Of a DNA stretch of 64,000 nucleotides, positions 51,939 through 60,990 are shown piece by piece (within the stretch, counting starts at the first letter, position 1; each line of letters opens with the position of its first letter). Origin of the DNA: JADJOM01 sp963817435. Lineage in GTDB: Bacteria > Gemmatimonadota > Gemmatimonadetes > Gemmatimonadales > GWC2-71-9. The notes under the pieces are model-generated. The model saw nothing but the letters and a program-made list of their open reading frames with translations. It did not search any database and was not told the DNA's origin. The stretch is taken from contig CAWFNY010000001.1 in NCBI GenBank assembly GCA_963817435.1, positions 1,302,001 through 1,366,000 of the forward strand, read 5' to 3'. Position numbers and translations under genes: made by a program.

Positions 51939-53116
51939 CAGCCCTCCGCCCACTCGCGCTCGACCGCCGCCATCAGCTCGGTGCCGGTCCGCACGAAGGC
52001 TTCGCGATCGATGTCGCCCGGCAGCAGGCGGCGCCCGAAATAGTCCTCGACCAGCTCCGGCAGGGTCTGCCGGCGGCCTGGCGCCCCCACCCCCACCTCG
52101 CGATGCGATTCGGGGCGGCGCAGATCGAGCTGGAAATGCAGCGCCTCCGCCTTGAAGCCCCGGATCGCCGCGTGATTCATCTCCCGCCCCACGTGCCGGG
52201 GCACGTTCCGCACCACCTGGCGCACCACCTGATCGGCATAGCCACCCTCGATGGTGCCGAGCGCCTCGGCGAGCGCGCGATCGAGCTCGACCGCGGAGAG
52301 CCCCTCGCCGTCGATCGGCGGCAGGTCGATCACTCGACGGGCAGGCACCACGGGTTGCCGCTCCACGGTCCCCGCCGGGAGATCCACCATCAGCCAGCCC
52401 TTGCCATGGATTCCGTGCGCGCGTTCGTCGGCAAGTTCGCCCCAGGGATTGGGACTCACGTAGTCGAGCGCGCCGCTGTACCAGACCCGAGGGGACACTT
52501 CGCGCTGCACGTGGTAGTGCCCCAGGGCGATGTAACTCCACCCGCCCCTGGCGAGTTCCTCCGGAGACAGCGTGGCACCACCATACTCGACGGCGGTGCG
52601 GTCCGCGGGAAAGATGCCCTCCACCTCCCCGTGCAGCACCAGCACCTGATGCGGCTCGGCACCGTCGGTCCGCAGTTCCGGACGATCCGGACCGACCAGT
52701 GCCGCGTGCGGCACCGCCAGCACCGACAGCCCGAGCGCGGGATACGCCAGTCGTCGTGACTCCGACGCGACCACGTCCGCGCCGAGGGTCTCGAACAGCT
52801 CCAGCAGCGATCCGGTCTCCGTCGACCGGGGGGTGTCGTGGTTTCCCGACAGGATGATCAGCGGCGCATCGGGCAGCGCCTCGCGCAGCCGCTGGAACTG
52901 GTGGAACGCGAAGAGGATGGCCGGATTGGTGGGCCGGACGGAGTGGAAGATGTCGCCCGCGACGATGATCGCGTCGGGGCGGGACGCGATCACCTGGTCG
53001 ACCGCGCGCCGGAACGCCTGCGCGACATCAGCCTCACGCTGGTTGAGGCCGTTCGCGGTCTGGCGATGGTACTGGCGGAAGCCGAGATGCAGATCGGCGA
53101 GATGCGCGAGTTTCAC
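51938..53116 (-). CDS. sbcD: SbcD/Mre11-type nuclease
   Basis: 392 residues from GTG 53116. Calcineurin-like phosphoesterase motifs in order: HLADLHLG, AGDIFH, LSGNHDTPRS and LGHYHVQ, giving the two-metal site for exonuclease and hairpin endonuclease activity. The C-terminal half (about 280-392) is the SbcC-binding region. Divergent from the marR gene, with about 90 bp between starts. sbcD-sbcC is the normal order. Confidence 0.94.
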   Translation of the reverse strand: MKLAHLADLHLGFRQYHRQTANGLNQREADVAQAFRRAVDQVIASRPDAIIVAGDIFHSVRPTNPAILFAFHQFQRLREALPDAPLIILSGNHDTPRSTETGSLLELFETLGADVVASESRRLAYPALGLSVLAVPHAALVGPDRPELRTDGAEPHQVLVLHGEVEGIFPADRTAVEYGGATLSPEELARGGWSYIALGHYHVQREVSPRVWYSGALDYVSPNPWGELADERAHGIHGKGWLMVDLPAGTVERQPVVPARRVIDLPPIDGEGLSAVELDRALAEALGTIEGGYADQVVRQVVRNVPRHVGREMNHAAIRGFKAEALHFQLDLRRPESHREVGVGAPGRRQTLPELVEDYFGRRLLPGDIDREAFVRTGTELMAAVEREWAEG

Positions 53117-53178
53117 TCGGGGAATTCTAAGGGGGGGCGGCGCGAGGGTAAGAGGCGCGCCGATGGGATTGCAGATAT

Positions 53179-53190
53179 ATTGACATCAAT
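53179..53190. promoter_or_regulatory. candidate MarR-type operator
   Basis: ATTGA-CA-TCAAT is an inverted repeat in a locally A+T-rich stretch just upstream of the marR-like gene. If used for autoregulation it would overlap the first ATG (53189) and favours the second ATG (53207) as true start. It lies 63 bp from the divergent sbcD start and could affect both. Confidence 0.45.
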
Positions 53191-53206
53191 GCATTATTCA
53201 TCCACG

Positions 53207-53713
53207 ATGCCTGCGCTCAGCCGCCCCGCCGCACGCCGCGCCACGACTGCCCCTGCCATCGATGCCACCGCGATCGTCGTGGGCCTCCGGCGGATCGTCC
53301 GGGCTCTCGAGCTCTACTCGGTCGAGGTCCGGCGCAACTACGGGCTCACCGCCCCGCAGCTCTGGGCGCTCAAGACCCTGGCGCGAACCGGACCACTGAC
53401 CACCGGCGACCTGGCGGTGGCGCTCATGGTCCACCAGAGCAGCACCTCGCTCCTCGTTGCCCGGCTGGAGCGGCGCGGGCTGGTGCGACGCACCCGGCGG
53501 AAGGACGACCGGCGCTTCGTGCGGATCGAGCTCACCGAGCGGGGCCAGGCGCTGGCCGCCGAGGCCCCGGAGCCGGCGCAGGGCCGCCTGCTGCATGGCC
53601 TCGGGCATATGCCCGGCCGCCGAGTCCGTGAGATCCGCCGGGCGATCGACGACCTCGTGGCCGCCATGGAGGCAGAGGGTGTCGAGCCACGATTCTTCTT
53701 CGCGGATGGGTGA
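53207..53713 (+). CDS. MarR-family transcriptional regulator
   Basis: 168 residues from ATG 53207 (an in-frame ATG at 53189 overlaps the putative operator). Winged helix-turn-helix covering about residues 25-120: LTAPQLWALKTLARTGPLTTGDLAVALMVHQSST...LVARLERRGLVRRTRRKDDRRFVRIELTERG, with the RKDDRR wing typical of the family. MarR proteins dimerise and release DNA on binding phenolic or lipophilic ligands. The stop overlaps the next gene, so it may control itself, the small zinc-ribbon protein and the ClC channel. Confidence 0.9.
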   Translation: MPALSRPAARRATTAPAIDATAIVVGLRRIVRALELYSVEVRRNYGLTAPQLWALKTLARTGPLTTGDLAVALMVHQSSTSLLVARLERRGLVRRTRRKDDRRFVRIELTERGQALAAEAPEPAQGRLLHGLGHMPGRRVREIRRAIDDLVAAMEAEGVEPRFFFADG

Positions 53714-54092
53714 AATGATGCTTCGCCAGGTTCGGCTTCCCCTCACCGGGTTCGGCGCCAACCCTTCGGAGGCAGCAATCGAGATTCGCACGCTCAGCGG
53801 GAAGGAGCGATTCCGGCGCGCCGCGATGGCACCACTCATCGGCCTCGGCATCGCGGTTCTGGTCTTGCCGATCCCGATCGTCCACTTCGCGGTGCCACCG
53901 GTCGCGCTGATCGGCGGAGTGGTGCTGGCGGTTCGTCGCGCCTCCCAGGGCGAGCTCATTTCCACTGCCCACGGCGCGTGCCCCTTCTGCGGCACCGACC
54001 AGACCCTCGGCCTCAACGGCACCGCATACCGTCTGCCTCGCAATCTCAAGTGCCGCAGCTGCCTTAAGCTCATGACGCTCGCCCAATCCTGA
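53706..54092 (+). CDS. small membrane protein with C-terminal zinc ribbon
   Basis: 128 residues if ATG 53706 is used (ATG 53715 or 53718 are alternatives); it overlaps the marR stop. Two hydrophobic helices (about 45-85: LIGLGIAVLVLPIPIVHFAVPP, VALIGGVVLAV) precede a CPFC...CRSC pair with 20-odd residues between, a zinc-ribbon pattern. Function unknown. It lies between marR and the ClC channel gene, with 4 bp to the latter, and is probably part of the same transcript. Confidence 0.75.
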   Translation: MGEMMLRQVRLPLTGFGANPSEAAIEIRTLSGKERFRRAAMAPLIGLGIAVLVLPIPIVHFAVPPVALIGGVVLAVRRASQGELISTAHGACPFCGTDQTLGLNGTAYRLPRNLKCRSCLKLMTLAQS

Positions 54093-54096
54093 CATC

Positions 54097-55905
54097 GTGG
54101 TACCCGAGACCGAACCCGACCGTCCGGCGCTGATCACGCCACCGGAGGCTCCCCCGCCCGGCCGGCGCCTGGTGTTCATCTGTGCCGCGTCTGTCCTCCT
54201 CGCGATCGGTGCGGGGTTGCTCGCCGAGGCGCTGATGGCGCTCATCGCGCTGATCACGAACCTGGCCTTCTACGGACGCCTCTCGACGGCCACGAATTCG
54301 CCGGCGGGCAACCATCTCGGTCTCTGGGTCGTGCTGGTGCCCGTGCTGGGCGCGCTGATCGTCGGAGTGATGGCCCGCTACGGATCTCCCGCGATCCGCG
54401 GCCACGGAATACCGGAGGTGATGGAGCGGATTCTCCTCCACGAGAGCCGGATCGCGCCGGGGATCACCGCACTCAAGCCGATCTCCACCGCGATCTCGAT
54501 CGGTACCGGCGGCCCTTTCGGCGCCGAGGGCCCGATCATCGCTTCGGGCGGTGCACTCGGCTCCCTCGTCGGGCAGGTGCTCCGAGTCACTGCCGACGAG
54601 CGGAAGACGCTGCTCGCCGCCGGGGCGGCGGCGGGGATGGCCGCGACCTTCGGCGCGCCGGTCTCCGCGACGCTGCTGGCGATCGAGCTGCTGCTGTTCG
54701 AGTACCGGCCACGCTCCCTGGCCCCCGTCGCCCTGGCCACGGCCACCGCGACGGCGGTGCGTTACGTGTTCCACGGCATCGAACCCGTCTTCGCGGTGCC
54801 GGACATCATCTCCGAGCCGAGTGGCCAGGCGCTCGCGGCGTATGTGCTGCTCGGCGGCCTGGTGGGATTGATCGCCGTCCTGGTGACGCAGGCGCTCTAC
54901 TCGATCGAGGATGCCTTCGAGCGGCTGCCGATCCACTGGATGTGGTGGCCGGCAATCGGCGCCGTCGTCGTGGGGGTGACCGGCTGGATCGAGCCGCATG
55001 TGCTGGGCGTCGGCTACGACAACATCACCTCGATCCTCGGCGGCTCCCTCGTCGGCCGGGCCCTGCTGGTCCTCGCCGTCCTCAAGTGCGTCGCCTGGGC
55101 GATCGCGCTCGGCAGCGGCACCGCGGGCGGGACACTGGCGCCGCTCTTCACCATTGGTGGCGCGGCCGGGTCGCTGCTCGCCGGCCTCGCGGTCGCCGCG
55201 TTCCCCGGGCTCGGGCTCGACGTCAGGATCGGGGCCCTGGTCGGCATGGCCGCGATGTTCACCGGCGCTTCGCGGGCACTGCTGACCTCGGTCGTATTCG
55301 CCTTCGAGACGACACACCAGCCGCTGGGTCTCCTCCCGCTGCTGGCAGGCTGCACGGGCGCCTACCTGATCTCGCTGTTGCGGATGCGGACCACGATCAT
55401 GACGGAGCGGCTGTCCCGCCGCGGCGTCTCGGTCATCACGGAATACATGGTGGATCACCTCTCGCAGGTGCCGGCGGGGGAGTTCGCCACCCGCGCCGTC
55501 GTCAGCCTGCCGGGCGACCAGACCCTCGGCGCGACTCGGACCTGGCTCGCCGCCGCCGGGGGGATCGCCACCCATCAGGGGTTCCCCCTGGTGGACGGCT
55601 CCGGCGCGATCCTCGGCCTGCTCACCCGACGGGATCTGCTTTCGCCCAATGCCCCCGACGGCTGCCGACTCCGCGAACTGGTGCAGCGAACCCCGGTGGT
55701 GGCGTTCGAATCGAATACGCTCCGCGAGGTCGCGGACCTCATGGTGCACCAGCAGGTCGGACGGGTGCCGCTGATTGCAGCCGACGGCAGCCGGCGGGTG
55801 GTGGGTATCCTGAGCCGGAGCGACCTGCTCGCCGCGCACGGACGCCGGCTGGATGCGGGGCGTCCTGCAGCGCCGACTTACGCATTATCTTTTCCCGTCC
55901 TTTGA
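54097..55905 (+). CDS. ClC-family chloride channel/transporter with CBS pair
   Basis: 602 residues from GTG 54097. About 10-12 helices in the first ~430 residues. Selectivity-filter elements: GHGIPE (for GSGIP), GPFGAEGP carrying the gating Glu of GREGP, and GTLAPLF (for GxFxP). Two CBS domains fill the last ~150 residues (TRAVVSLPGDQTLGATRTWL...LTRRDLLSP; VQRTPVVAFESNTLREVADLM...GILSRSDLLA), probable nucleotide sensors. Whether it is a channel or H+/Cl- exchanger is not determinable by eye. Likely coregulated with the upstream MarR gene. Confidence 0.92.
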   Translation: MVPETEPDRPALITPPEAPPPGRRLVFICAASVLLAIGAGLLAEALMALIALITNLAFYGRLSTATNSPAGNHLGLWVVLVPVLGALIVGVMARYGSPAIRGHGIPEVMERILLHESRIAPGITALKPISTAISIGTGGPFGAEGPIIASGGALGSLVGQVLRVTADERKTLLAAGAAAGMAATFGAPVSATLLAIELLLFEYRPRSLAPVALATATATAVRYVFHGIEPVFAVPDIISEPSGQALAAYVLLGGLVGLIAVLVTQALYSIEDAFERLPIHWMWWPAIGAVVVGVTGWIEPHVLGVGYDNITSILGGSLVGRALLVLAVLKCVAWAIALGSGTAGGTLAPLFTIGGAAGSLLAGLAVAAFPGLGLDVRIGALVGMAAMFTGASRALLTSVVFAFETTHQPLGLLPLLAGCTGAYLISLLRMRTTIMTERLSRRGVSVITEYMVDHLSQVPAGEFATRAVVSLPGDQTLGATRTWLAAAGGIATHQGFPLVDGSGAILGLLTRRDLLSPNAPDGCRLRELVQRTPVVAFESNTLREVADLMVHQQVGRVPLIAADGSRRVVGILSRSDLLAAHGRRLDAGRPAAPTYALSFPVL

Positions 55906-55918
55906 CTCGGGTTTCCTG

Positions 55919-56677
55919 ATGCGCATTTCGACGACGGTCCTCGCCGCTGCTGGGCTGCTGGTATTCGCCGCGCCGCTCCTGGCGGAGAGTGCCGACTCCA
56001 CCGCGCACTGGTCCGCGACCGGTGAGCTCTCCTACACCGACGTGAGCGGCAACAAGGCGCTCTCCCTGCTCAGTTCGGGACTCGGCTTCCGGCGGAGTGG
56101 GGGGCGGATTTTCGAGATGGCCGCGCTGGCGGGCATGCGCTACGGCAAGAGCAACGGGAGTGTCGCGGCGGAGAATTACGAGGCGGAGATCAACGCCCGG
56201 TTCCGGCCGGCCTCCTGGGTTTCGCCATTCTTCTATACCAAGGCGATCCGCGACCGCATCCGGAACATCGATGTGCGGGTCTCCGCCGCGGCGGGTGCCG
56301 AGGTGAATCTGGTCCAGCCCACGGAAAACCGGGTCTCGCTCGGCCTCGCGGTCCTGGAGGACTACGAGCGGCGCCTGATTCCGGCGGGCAACACCGATCC
56401 CCGGTCAATCACGTCCACCCGGTTCAACCTGCGGGTCGTCGCGAAGCCGGTGCTGCGAAAGGGACTGACGGCGGAGCACCGCACCCAGTTCGAGCCCGTC
56501 GCGGGCGACTTCGGGGACTACCTGTTCACCTCGCAGACCTCACTGCGCGTCATGCTCGTCAGCGGCCTCGCACTGCAGACCAGCTATCAGTACAACTTTG
56601 ATTCGACGCCGGCGCCGGGAGTGACCTCCCGCTCCGACCGCTCCATCACCACCGGACTCATCGTCGAGCTCAAGTGA
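55919..56677 (+). CDS. DUF481 outer-membrane protein
   Basis: 252 residues from ATG 55919. Sec signal TTVLAAAGLLVFAAPLLAE. The mature protein is almost entirely beta (ATGELSYTDVSGNKALSLLSSGLGF, GMRYGKSNG, FFYTKAIRDRI, TSYQYNFDSTPAPG), the DUF481 salt-induced outer-membrane pattern. It lacks a terminal Phe/Trp, ending IVELK. It follows the ClC gene by 13 bp. Possibly related to ion homeostasis together with ClC; inference only. Confidence 0.82.
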   Translation: MRISTTVLAAAGLLVFAAPLLAESADSTAHWSATGELSYTDVSGNKALSLLSSGLGFRRSGGRIFEMAALAGMRYGKSNGSVAAENYEAEINARFRPASWVSPFFYTKAIRDRIRNIDVRVSAAAGAEVNLVQPTENRVSLGLAVLEDYERRLIPAGNTDPRSITSTRFNLRVVAKPVLRKGLTAEHRTQFEPVAGDFGDYLFTSQTSLRVMLVSGLALQTSYQYNFDSTPAPGVTSRSDRSITTGLIVELK

Positions 56678-56711
56678 CCCTCCACCCCGGCCGGCACCAC
56701 CGGCGGCCGGA

Positions 56712-58646
56712 TCAGGCGTAGGGATCGCTGCTCTTCTTGAGACCGGGCACCCCGCGCCTCGGCGCGACTTCCCGCTCCACCCGTTTCCCCAGCTGCGCCG
56801 TGAAGAATGCGAGCACATTGTCCGGCCGGGTGCGCCGGGTGGCGTGCAGCGCGCGGCGTACATCCTCCTCGCGACGGCCATCGATCAGCGGTTCCACCTT
56901 CGCGAAGCTCAGCGCCGGATCGAGCGCACGGAGCTGGCGGGCGACCGCCTGCCCGAACGGGAGTTCCGGCGCCGGCGGGAATCGCTCGACGCCGATCCGC
57001 CCGGGGAGCACCGCCGGCCGCGGGAAGCGCACGAAGAGCGGCTGGGTGAAATGCGGATGCCGGACCATCAGCTCGCCCTTGGGGAGCGCCGCGAGCTTTG
57101 CCTTGGTGGCGGGGCTCAGCGTGGCGTACCCGGGCGAGGAGATCTCGTCCATGTCCATCCGCCCGAAGAGCGACGTTCCCGCGTTTCCCACCACCCGCCT
57201 CAGCACCTGGGAGCGGAACTGCTGCGCCGAGAAGAGCACCAGGCCGAGATAGCGGCCCCGTTCGGACAGGTCGAGGAGCATCCGCCGCACGTAGGTCTCG
57301 GGCCCGTCGGTCGGGGCGTACTTGTTCAATTCGTCCACGAAGACCACGACGTGGTCGACGCCGAGATCGCGGCGTTCAAGGTGCTCGCGGAGCTTGGAGA
57401 CGATCCGCGCGAAGACCAGGTCCTGCACCACCGGCTCGAGTCCCGCCACGTCCACCACATGCACGCTGCGGTCGGCCACCTTGCCCCAGGGAAGATCGCT
57501 CGCCTGGCCGTCGTCGGTGACCAGGCCCCTGGCGCGCACGCTGATATTGCCGAGGCGGTTGCGCACCTTGCGAATGGTCGCGAGATGATGGTTGCGCCAC
57601 ACCTCGCTGGTCTTCGACTGCACCTCCATGAACTCGAAGATCCGGCGGAAGAAGTCCTCGAGATCGGCGAAACTCTTCACCTCGAGGGGGTCGTCACTCA
57701 GGGCCGGATCGTGGAAGGGGCGGCCGATGACCCGCTCCTTCAGAAAGTCGATGAATCCCCCGGCCTTCGCATCGACGTCATCCTTGTTCAGCAGCACCTC
57801 GGCGTAGTCGAGCACCTCCCGCAGCCCCCAGACCAGCGGGACGGTGTTGGACGCGAGGGCCTCGTTGGTGCGCAGGGTGTTGAGGTTCACACCGTCGCCC
57901 TTGTACGGCGCGTAATAGCGCACATTGGAGAATGGCTCAGCGTTGAGCCCGAGCCGGGCATAGAGCCGGCGATCCTCGTCACCGAGATCCGCGGGCTGAT
58001 CGAGGAAGCAGAGGTCCGGCCCCTTCACGTTGAAGCAGATGGCCGCGACACTGCCCTTGTGAGGCGGAAAGGTCTGGAAGATGCTCGAGAGCAGGAACTC
58101 GACGGCGCTCGTCTTGGTCGCGAGGCCGGAGACGCCGGTGATATTGAGATGCGCGGCTTCGGGACCGAGCAGAAAATCGGCATCGAGGTAGATGGGAGAC
58201 TCGAGCCCGCCGGCGGCGTAGACACCGGCGGGAATCCCGGTGGTCTGCTCGCCGGCCATGAAGGCGTCCATCCGGAGGCCGGAGACCACGTCGGCATCGT
58301 CGGCCATGTGCACCGCGCCGAGCGGCACCGGCTGCAGGGGCTCCTCGGGGATCTGCCGGAGCACCGCGGCGGTGTAGAGGCGGATCTCGGCGCGTTCGGT
58401 CGGCGCGAAGCCGGCGAGCGCGGGGTCGCCGTCCGCGCCGATCACATCGTGAATCGGCGTGAGCAGATCGGAATAGGCGAAGCCATCGGTGACGATACCG
58501 AGCACGGTGCGCCCCGGTGCGTCCACCCGAACGATGGCCCCGATGCCGACGGGCGACTCCCGTGCGGTCCAGAAATGGAACTGGTGCGGGGTGGAGGGCT
58601 TCATCTCGGTCGCGACGACGCGACCGATGGCCGTGGGCTGGTTCAC
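56712..58646 (-). CDS. herA: HerA-type (DUF87) DNA translocase ATPase
   Basis: 644 residues from GTG 58646 (GTGA overlap with the nurA stop). The N-terminal HAS-barrel-like domain (FHFWTARESPVGIGAIVRVD) is followed by the FtsK/HerA ATPase core. Walker A is unusual, GVSGLATKTS, with Thr for the Gly before the catalytic Lys; Walker B is VVVFVDELNKYAP. The region SLFGRMDMDEISSPGYATLSPATKAKLA and a C-terminal arm follow. HerA hexamers pump DNA through NurA for end resection. The pair is best known in archaea and occurs in scattered bacteria. Confidence 0.87.
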   Translation of the reverse strand: MNQPTAIGRVVATEMKPSTPHQFHFWTARESPVGIGAIVRVDAPGRTVLGIVTDGFAYSDLLTPIHDVIGADGDPALAGFAPTERAEIRLYTAAVLRQIPEEPLQPVPLGAVHMADDADVVSGLRMDAFMAGEQTTGIPAGVYAAGGLESPIYLDADFLLGPEAAHLNITGVSGLATKTSAVEFLLSSIFQTFPPHKGSVAAICFNVKGPDLCFLDQPADLGDEDRRLYARLGLNAEPFSNVRYYAPYKGDGVNLNTLRTNEALASNTVPLVWGLREVLDYAEVLLNKDDVDAKAGGFIDFLKERVIGRPFHDPALSDDPLEVKSFADLEDFFRRIFEFMEVQSKTSEVWRNHHLATIRKVRNRLGNISVRARGLVTDDGQASDLPWGKVADRSVHVVDVAGLEPVVQDLVFARIVSKLREHLERRDLGVDHVVVFVDELNKYAPTDGPETYVRRMLLDLSERGRYLGLVLFSAQQFRSQVLRRVVGNAGTSLFGRMDMDEISSPGYATLSPATKAKLAALPKGELMVRHPHFTQPLFVRFPRPAVLPGRIGVERFPPAPELPFGQAVARQLRALDPALSFAKVEPLIDGRREEDVRRALHATRRTRPDNVLAFFTAQLGKRVEREVAPRRGVPGLKKSSDPYA

Positions 58647-59575
58647 CGCTCTCCGCTGGCGCGCAGGTATTCCTCGACGGCACGGATGCCGTACAGCAAC
58701 CGGTCCCAGCGCGGATCCGGAGTACTCACCGGCGCCCGCTCCGCCAGGAGCCAGCGCGACACCTGATCGGCCTGGGCGAGCGTATCGAGCGAGGCGGCGG
58801 CCTCCACGCGGATCAGGCCGTGCAGCAGGTCCTTCCCCTCCCAGGGCCAGAGACGGAGCGCCCACGAGTAGACGGGTGCCACTTCTCGCCCGGCGGGCTG
58901 GAAGACGGGAGAGCGCGATCCGGCGGGGAGCCGCAAGTATTCCTCGAGCTCGATGCCCGAGAAGGGGAGCGTCGCGTGGCTCTTGGCGACTCCGAGCATC
59001 CGGCCATCGAGGGCCCACTGCGGACTTTCCGCCAGCGACCCGTCGATGATGAGCCAGGCATCATTGGCCGCGCGGAAGCGGTTGCCGGTCTCGACCTCGA
59101 GCCGGCCGCGCGCGCTGTCGACCTCTCGACGGGCAAGCTGGTAGTCGAGGACCGGATGCACCGGCCCGTCCTCCGGCAGCGCAACGGCCTCGTGCCCCAC
59201 GATCGCATCCTCGAGCTGCTCGAGCACCTCGGGCCGTGCGATCACCAGCCGGCGGCGGAGCACTTCCGCGACGTGAAGCTGCCGGTCGCGCCGCACCAGC
59301 ACAGCGGCGGCGATTTCGGCGACCACGACCGGGCTCGCGCCCGCGTAGGCCATCACTTCATAGCGCTGGGTGCCATCGAGGAACCCGACCGCCTCGGGCC
59401 ATGCCTCGGCTGCACCGACAGGGTGCCCCGCGATCGGCAGATCCTCCAGTACGCGGGCCAGCCGGATCGTCGCCTCCTCGGCGCGACCCTCGCTGGCGGC
59501 CGGGATCCAGGTGGCCGGGGTGAACCCTCGCGCCGCGACCGCCCGGCGGAGGCGGGTCCAGTTCCGGGTGGCCAC
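58643..59575 (-). CDS. nurA: NurA-like 5'-3' nuclease
   Basis: 310 residues from GTG 59575. NurA-domain acidic residues: VGFLDGTQRYEV near residue 65 and AWLIIDGSLAE near 172, followed by the typical LGVAKSHAT segment and RLWPWEGKDLLHGLIRVE. The nuclease acts on 5' strands with the HerA motor. The stop overlaps the herA start, so the complex is translationally coupled. It begins 1 bp before the aminotransferase stop on the same strand. Confidence 0.86.
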   Translation of the reverse strand: MATRNWTRLRRAVAARGFTPATWIPAASEGRAEEATIRLARVLEDLPIAGHPVGAAEAWPEAVGFLDGTQRYEVMAYAGASPVVVAEIAAAVLVRRDRQLHVAEVLRRRLVIARPEVLEQLEDAIVGHEAVALPEDGPVHPVLDYQLARREVDSARGRLEVETGNRFRAANDAWLIIDGSLAESPQWALDGRMLGVAKSHATLPFSGIELEEYLRLPAGSRSPVFQPAGREVAPVYSWALRLWPWEGKDLLHGLIRVEAAASLDTLAQADQVSRWLLAERAPVSTPDPRWDRLLYGIRAVEEYLRASGER

Positions 59576-59576
59576 G

Positions 59577-60782
59577 TCAGGCGGCCTTCGCGCCGAGCTG
59601 CTTGATGAGCGTCATGAGCCGGTCGAGTGCGATGTCCAGATCCTTGTCGGACGTCGCGTAGCTCATCCGCACCCAGCGATCGTCGCCAAATGCGGCGCCG
59701 GGCACCATTGCGACCCCCGCTGCCATCGCCGCCTCACAGAAGGCGGTGCCGGTGCAGTCGTGCGAGGGGGTGACGCCATCCACCCGGAAGAAGAAGTAGA
59801 ATGCGCCGGTCGGCTCCACGAACTCGACGCCGGGCGCTTCGCTGCGGAAGCGCTCGACCACGCGATCGCGCCGGCGACGGAAGGCGGCCACCATCTTGAC
59901 CACGTCCGCATCGACCCGCTCGTCGGCGAACGCCGCGGCGGCGGCCCACTGCGCGGGGTGATTGGCGCCGGTGGTCGTCTGCGACTGCAGCGCCGCCATC
60001 GCCTTGGCCACATGCATCGGCGCGTAGGCCGACCCGATCCGCCAGCCGGTCATCGCGTACGCCTTGGCCGCGCCATAGATGAGCACGACGTGCTCGAGGT
60101 ACTCATCGGGCAGATCGAGGAACGAGGGCGCGGGGCCGTTGCCGTAGTAGATGCGACGGTAGATTTCATCGGCGACGATCCAGACGCCATGCTTTCGGGC
60201 CCACTCGGCGATCGCCTTGATTTCGGTGGCGCTGTAGGTCGCACCCGTCGGATTGCAGGGGGAGCAGAGGATCAGCCCCTTCACCAGCTTGTCGTACCGC
60301 TGCTCGAGGTCCTTCACGCTGACCTTGAGTCCCCACTCCGGATCGCCCGGCACCGCGACCGGTTCCGCCCGGCAGAGGTGGATGATCTGCGGATAGGAGA
60401 CCCACGCCGGCGACGGAATGAGCACCTTGTCCTTGGGGCCGAAGAGCGTGAAGCAGGCGTTGAAGATCGACTGCTTCGAGCCGGAACTGATCACGATCTG
60501 GTCCGGGTTGATCGCCCGCCCGCCGGACATGAGGGACATGTTGCGCGCGATCGCCGCCCGGAGTTCGGGGATGCCGATATTCGCCGGGTAGCGGGTGTAG
60601 CCCTTCTGGATCGCGGCGATCCCCGCGTCGCTCGCCACCTTGGGCGTGTCGAAATCGGGCTCCCCGACGCTCAGGTCGACGATGTCCTCACCCGCAGCCC
60701 GGCGGCGCCTGGTCTCGTTGCTGATCGCGACGGTCTCGGAGGGCTTCAGGTACGCGAGGTTGGACGACAGGCTGTCCGACAT
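59577..60782 (-). CDS. class I/II PLP aminotransferase (aspartate aminotransferase type)
   Basis: 401 residues. Transfers amino groups between amino acids and 2-oxo acids, probably Asp/Glu. Family elements: LSVGEPDFDTP, GYTRYPANIG, the Asn of SPCNPTGATYS, DEIYRRIYYG, the PLP Lys in GAAKAYAMTGWRIG, and the C-terminal Arg region FGDDRWVRMSYATSD. An Asp before the PLP pyridine N is in IVADEIY. The AspC/PatA-Ib type is likely; kynurenine or prephenate activity is possible. A leader hairpin lies 38 bp upstream. Confidence 0.93.
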   Translation of the reverse strand: MSDSLSSNLAYLKPSETVAISNETRRRRAAGEDIVDLSVGEPDFDTPKVASDAGIAAIQKGYTRYPANIGIPELRAAIARNMSLMSGGRAINPDQIVISSGSKQSIFNACFTLFGPKDKVLIPSPAWVSYPQIIHLCRAEPVAVPGDPEWGLKVSVKDLEQRYDKLVKGLILCSPCNPTGATYSATEIKAIAEWARKHGVWIVADEIYRRIYYGNGPAPSFLDLPDEYLEHVVLIYGAAKAYAMTGWRIGSAYAPMHVAKAMAALQSQTTTGANHPAQWAAAAAFADERVDADVVKMVAAFRRRRDRVVERFRSEAPGVEFVEPTGAFYFFFRVDGVTPSHDCTGTAFCEAAMAAGVAMVPGAAFGDDRWVRMSYATSDKDLDIALDRLMTLIKQLGAKAA

Positions 60783-60819
60783 GATGGGTCCGGCTCTGGT
60801 TAGTGACCACGGGCAATGA

Positions 60820-60848
60820 GGGCCCGCACAGCTCGGCTGTGCGGGCCC
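60820..60848. promoter_or_regulatory. 13-bp hairpin in the aminotransferase leader
   Basis: GGGCCCGCACAGC and its exact complement flank a TCG loop. The hairpin lies between divergent starts (60782 and 60991) and is on the transcript of the aminotransferase, not downstream of any gene, so it may be an attenuator or a leader stem. No ribosomal-protein or tRNA-like leader can be recognised. Confidence 0.4.
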
Positions 60849-60990
60849 ACACGGGAGACCATCAGCGGCTGTGTCTTGGAAGGGGAAAAGTCCTCGGAGA
60901 GCGGGGCGAAGTCAACTGGCCCAAACCCCAGCCCACGATTAGGTTGCACGCCCGCGGAATAACCCGCGCTGTTTGACAATCGAGGGTGGC

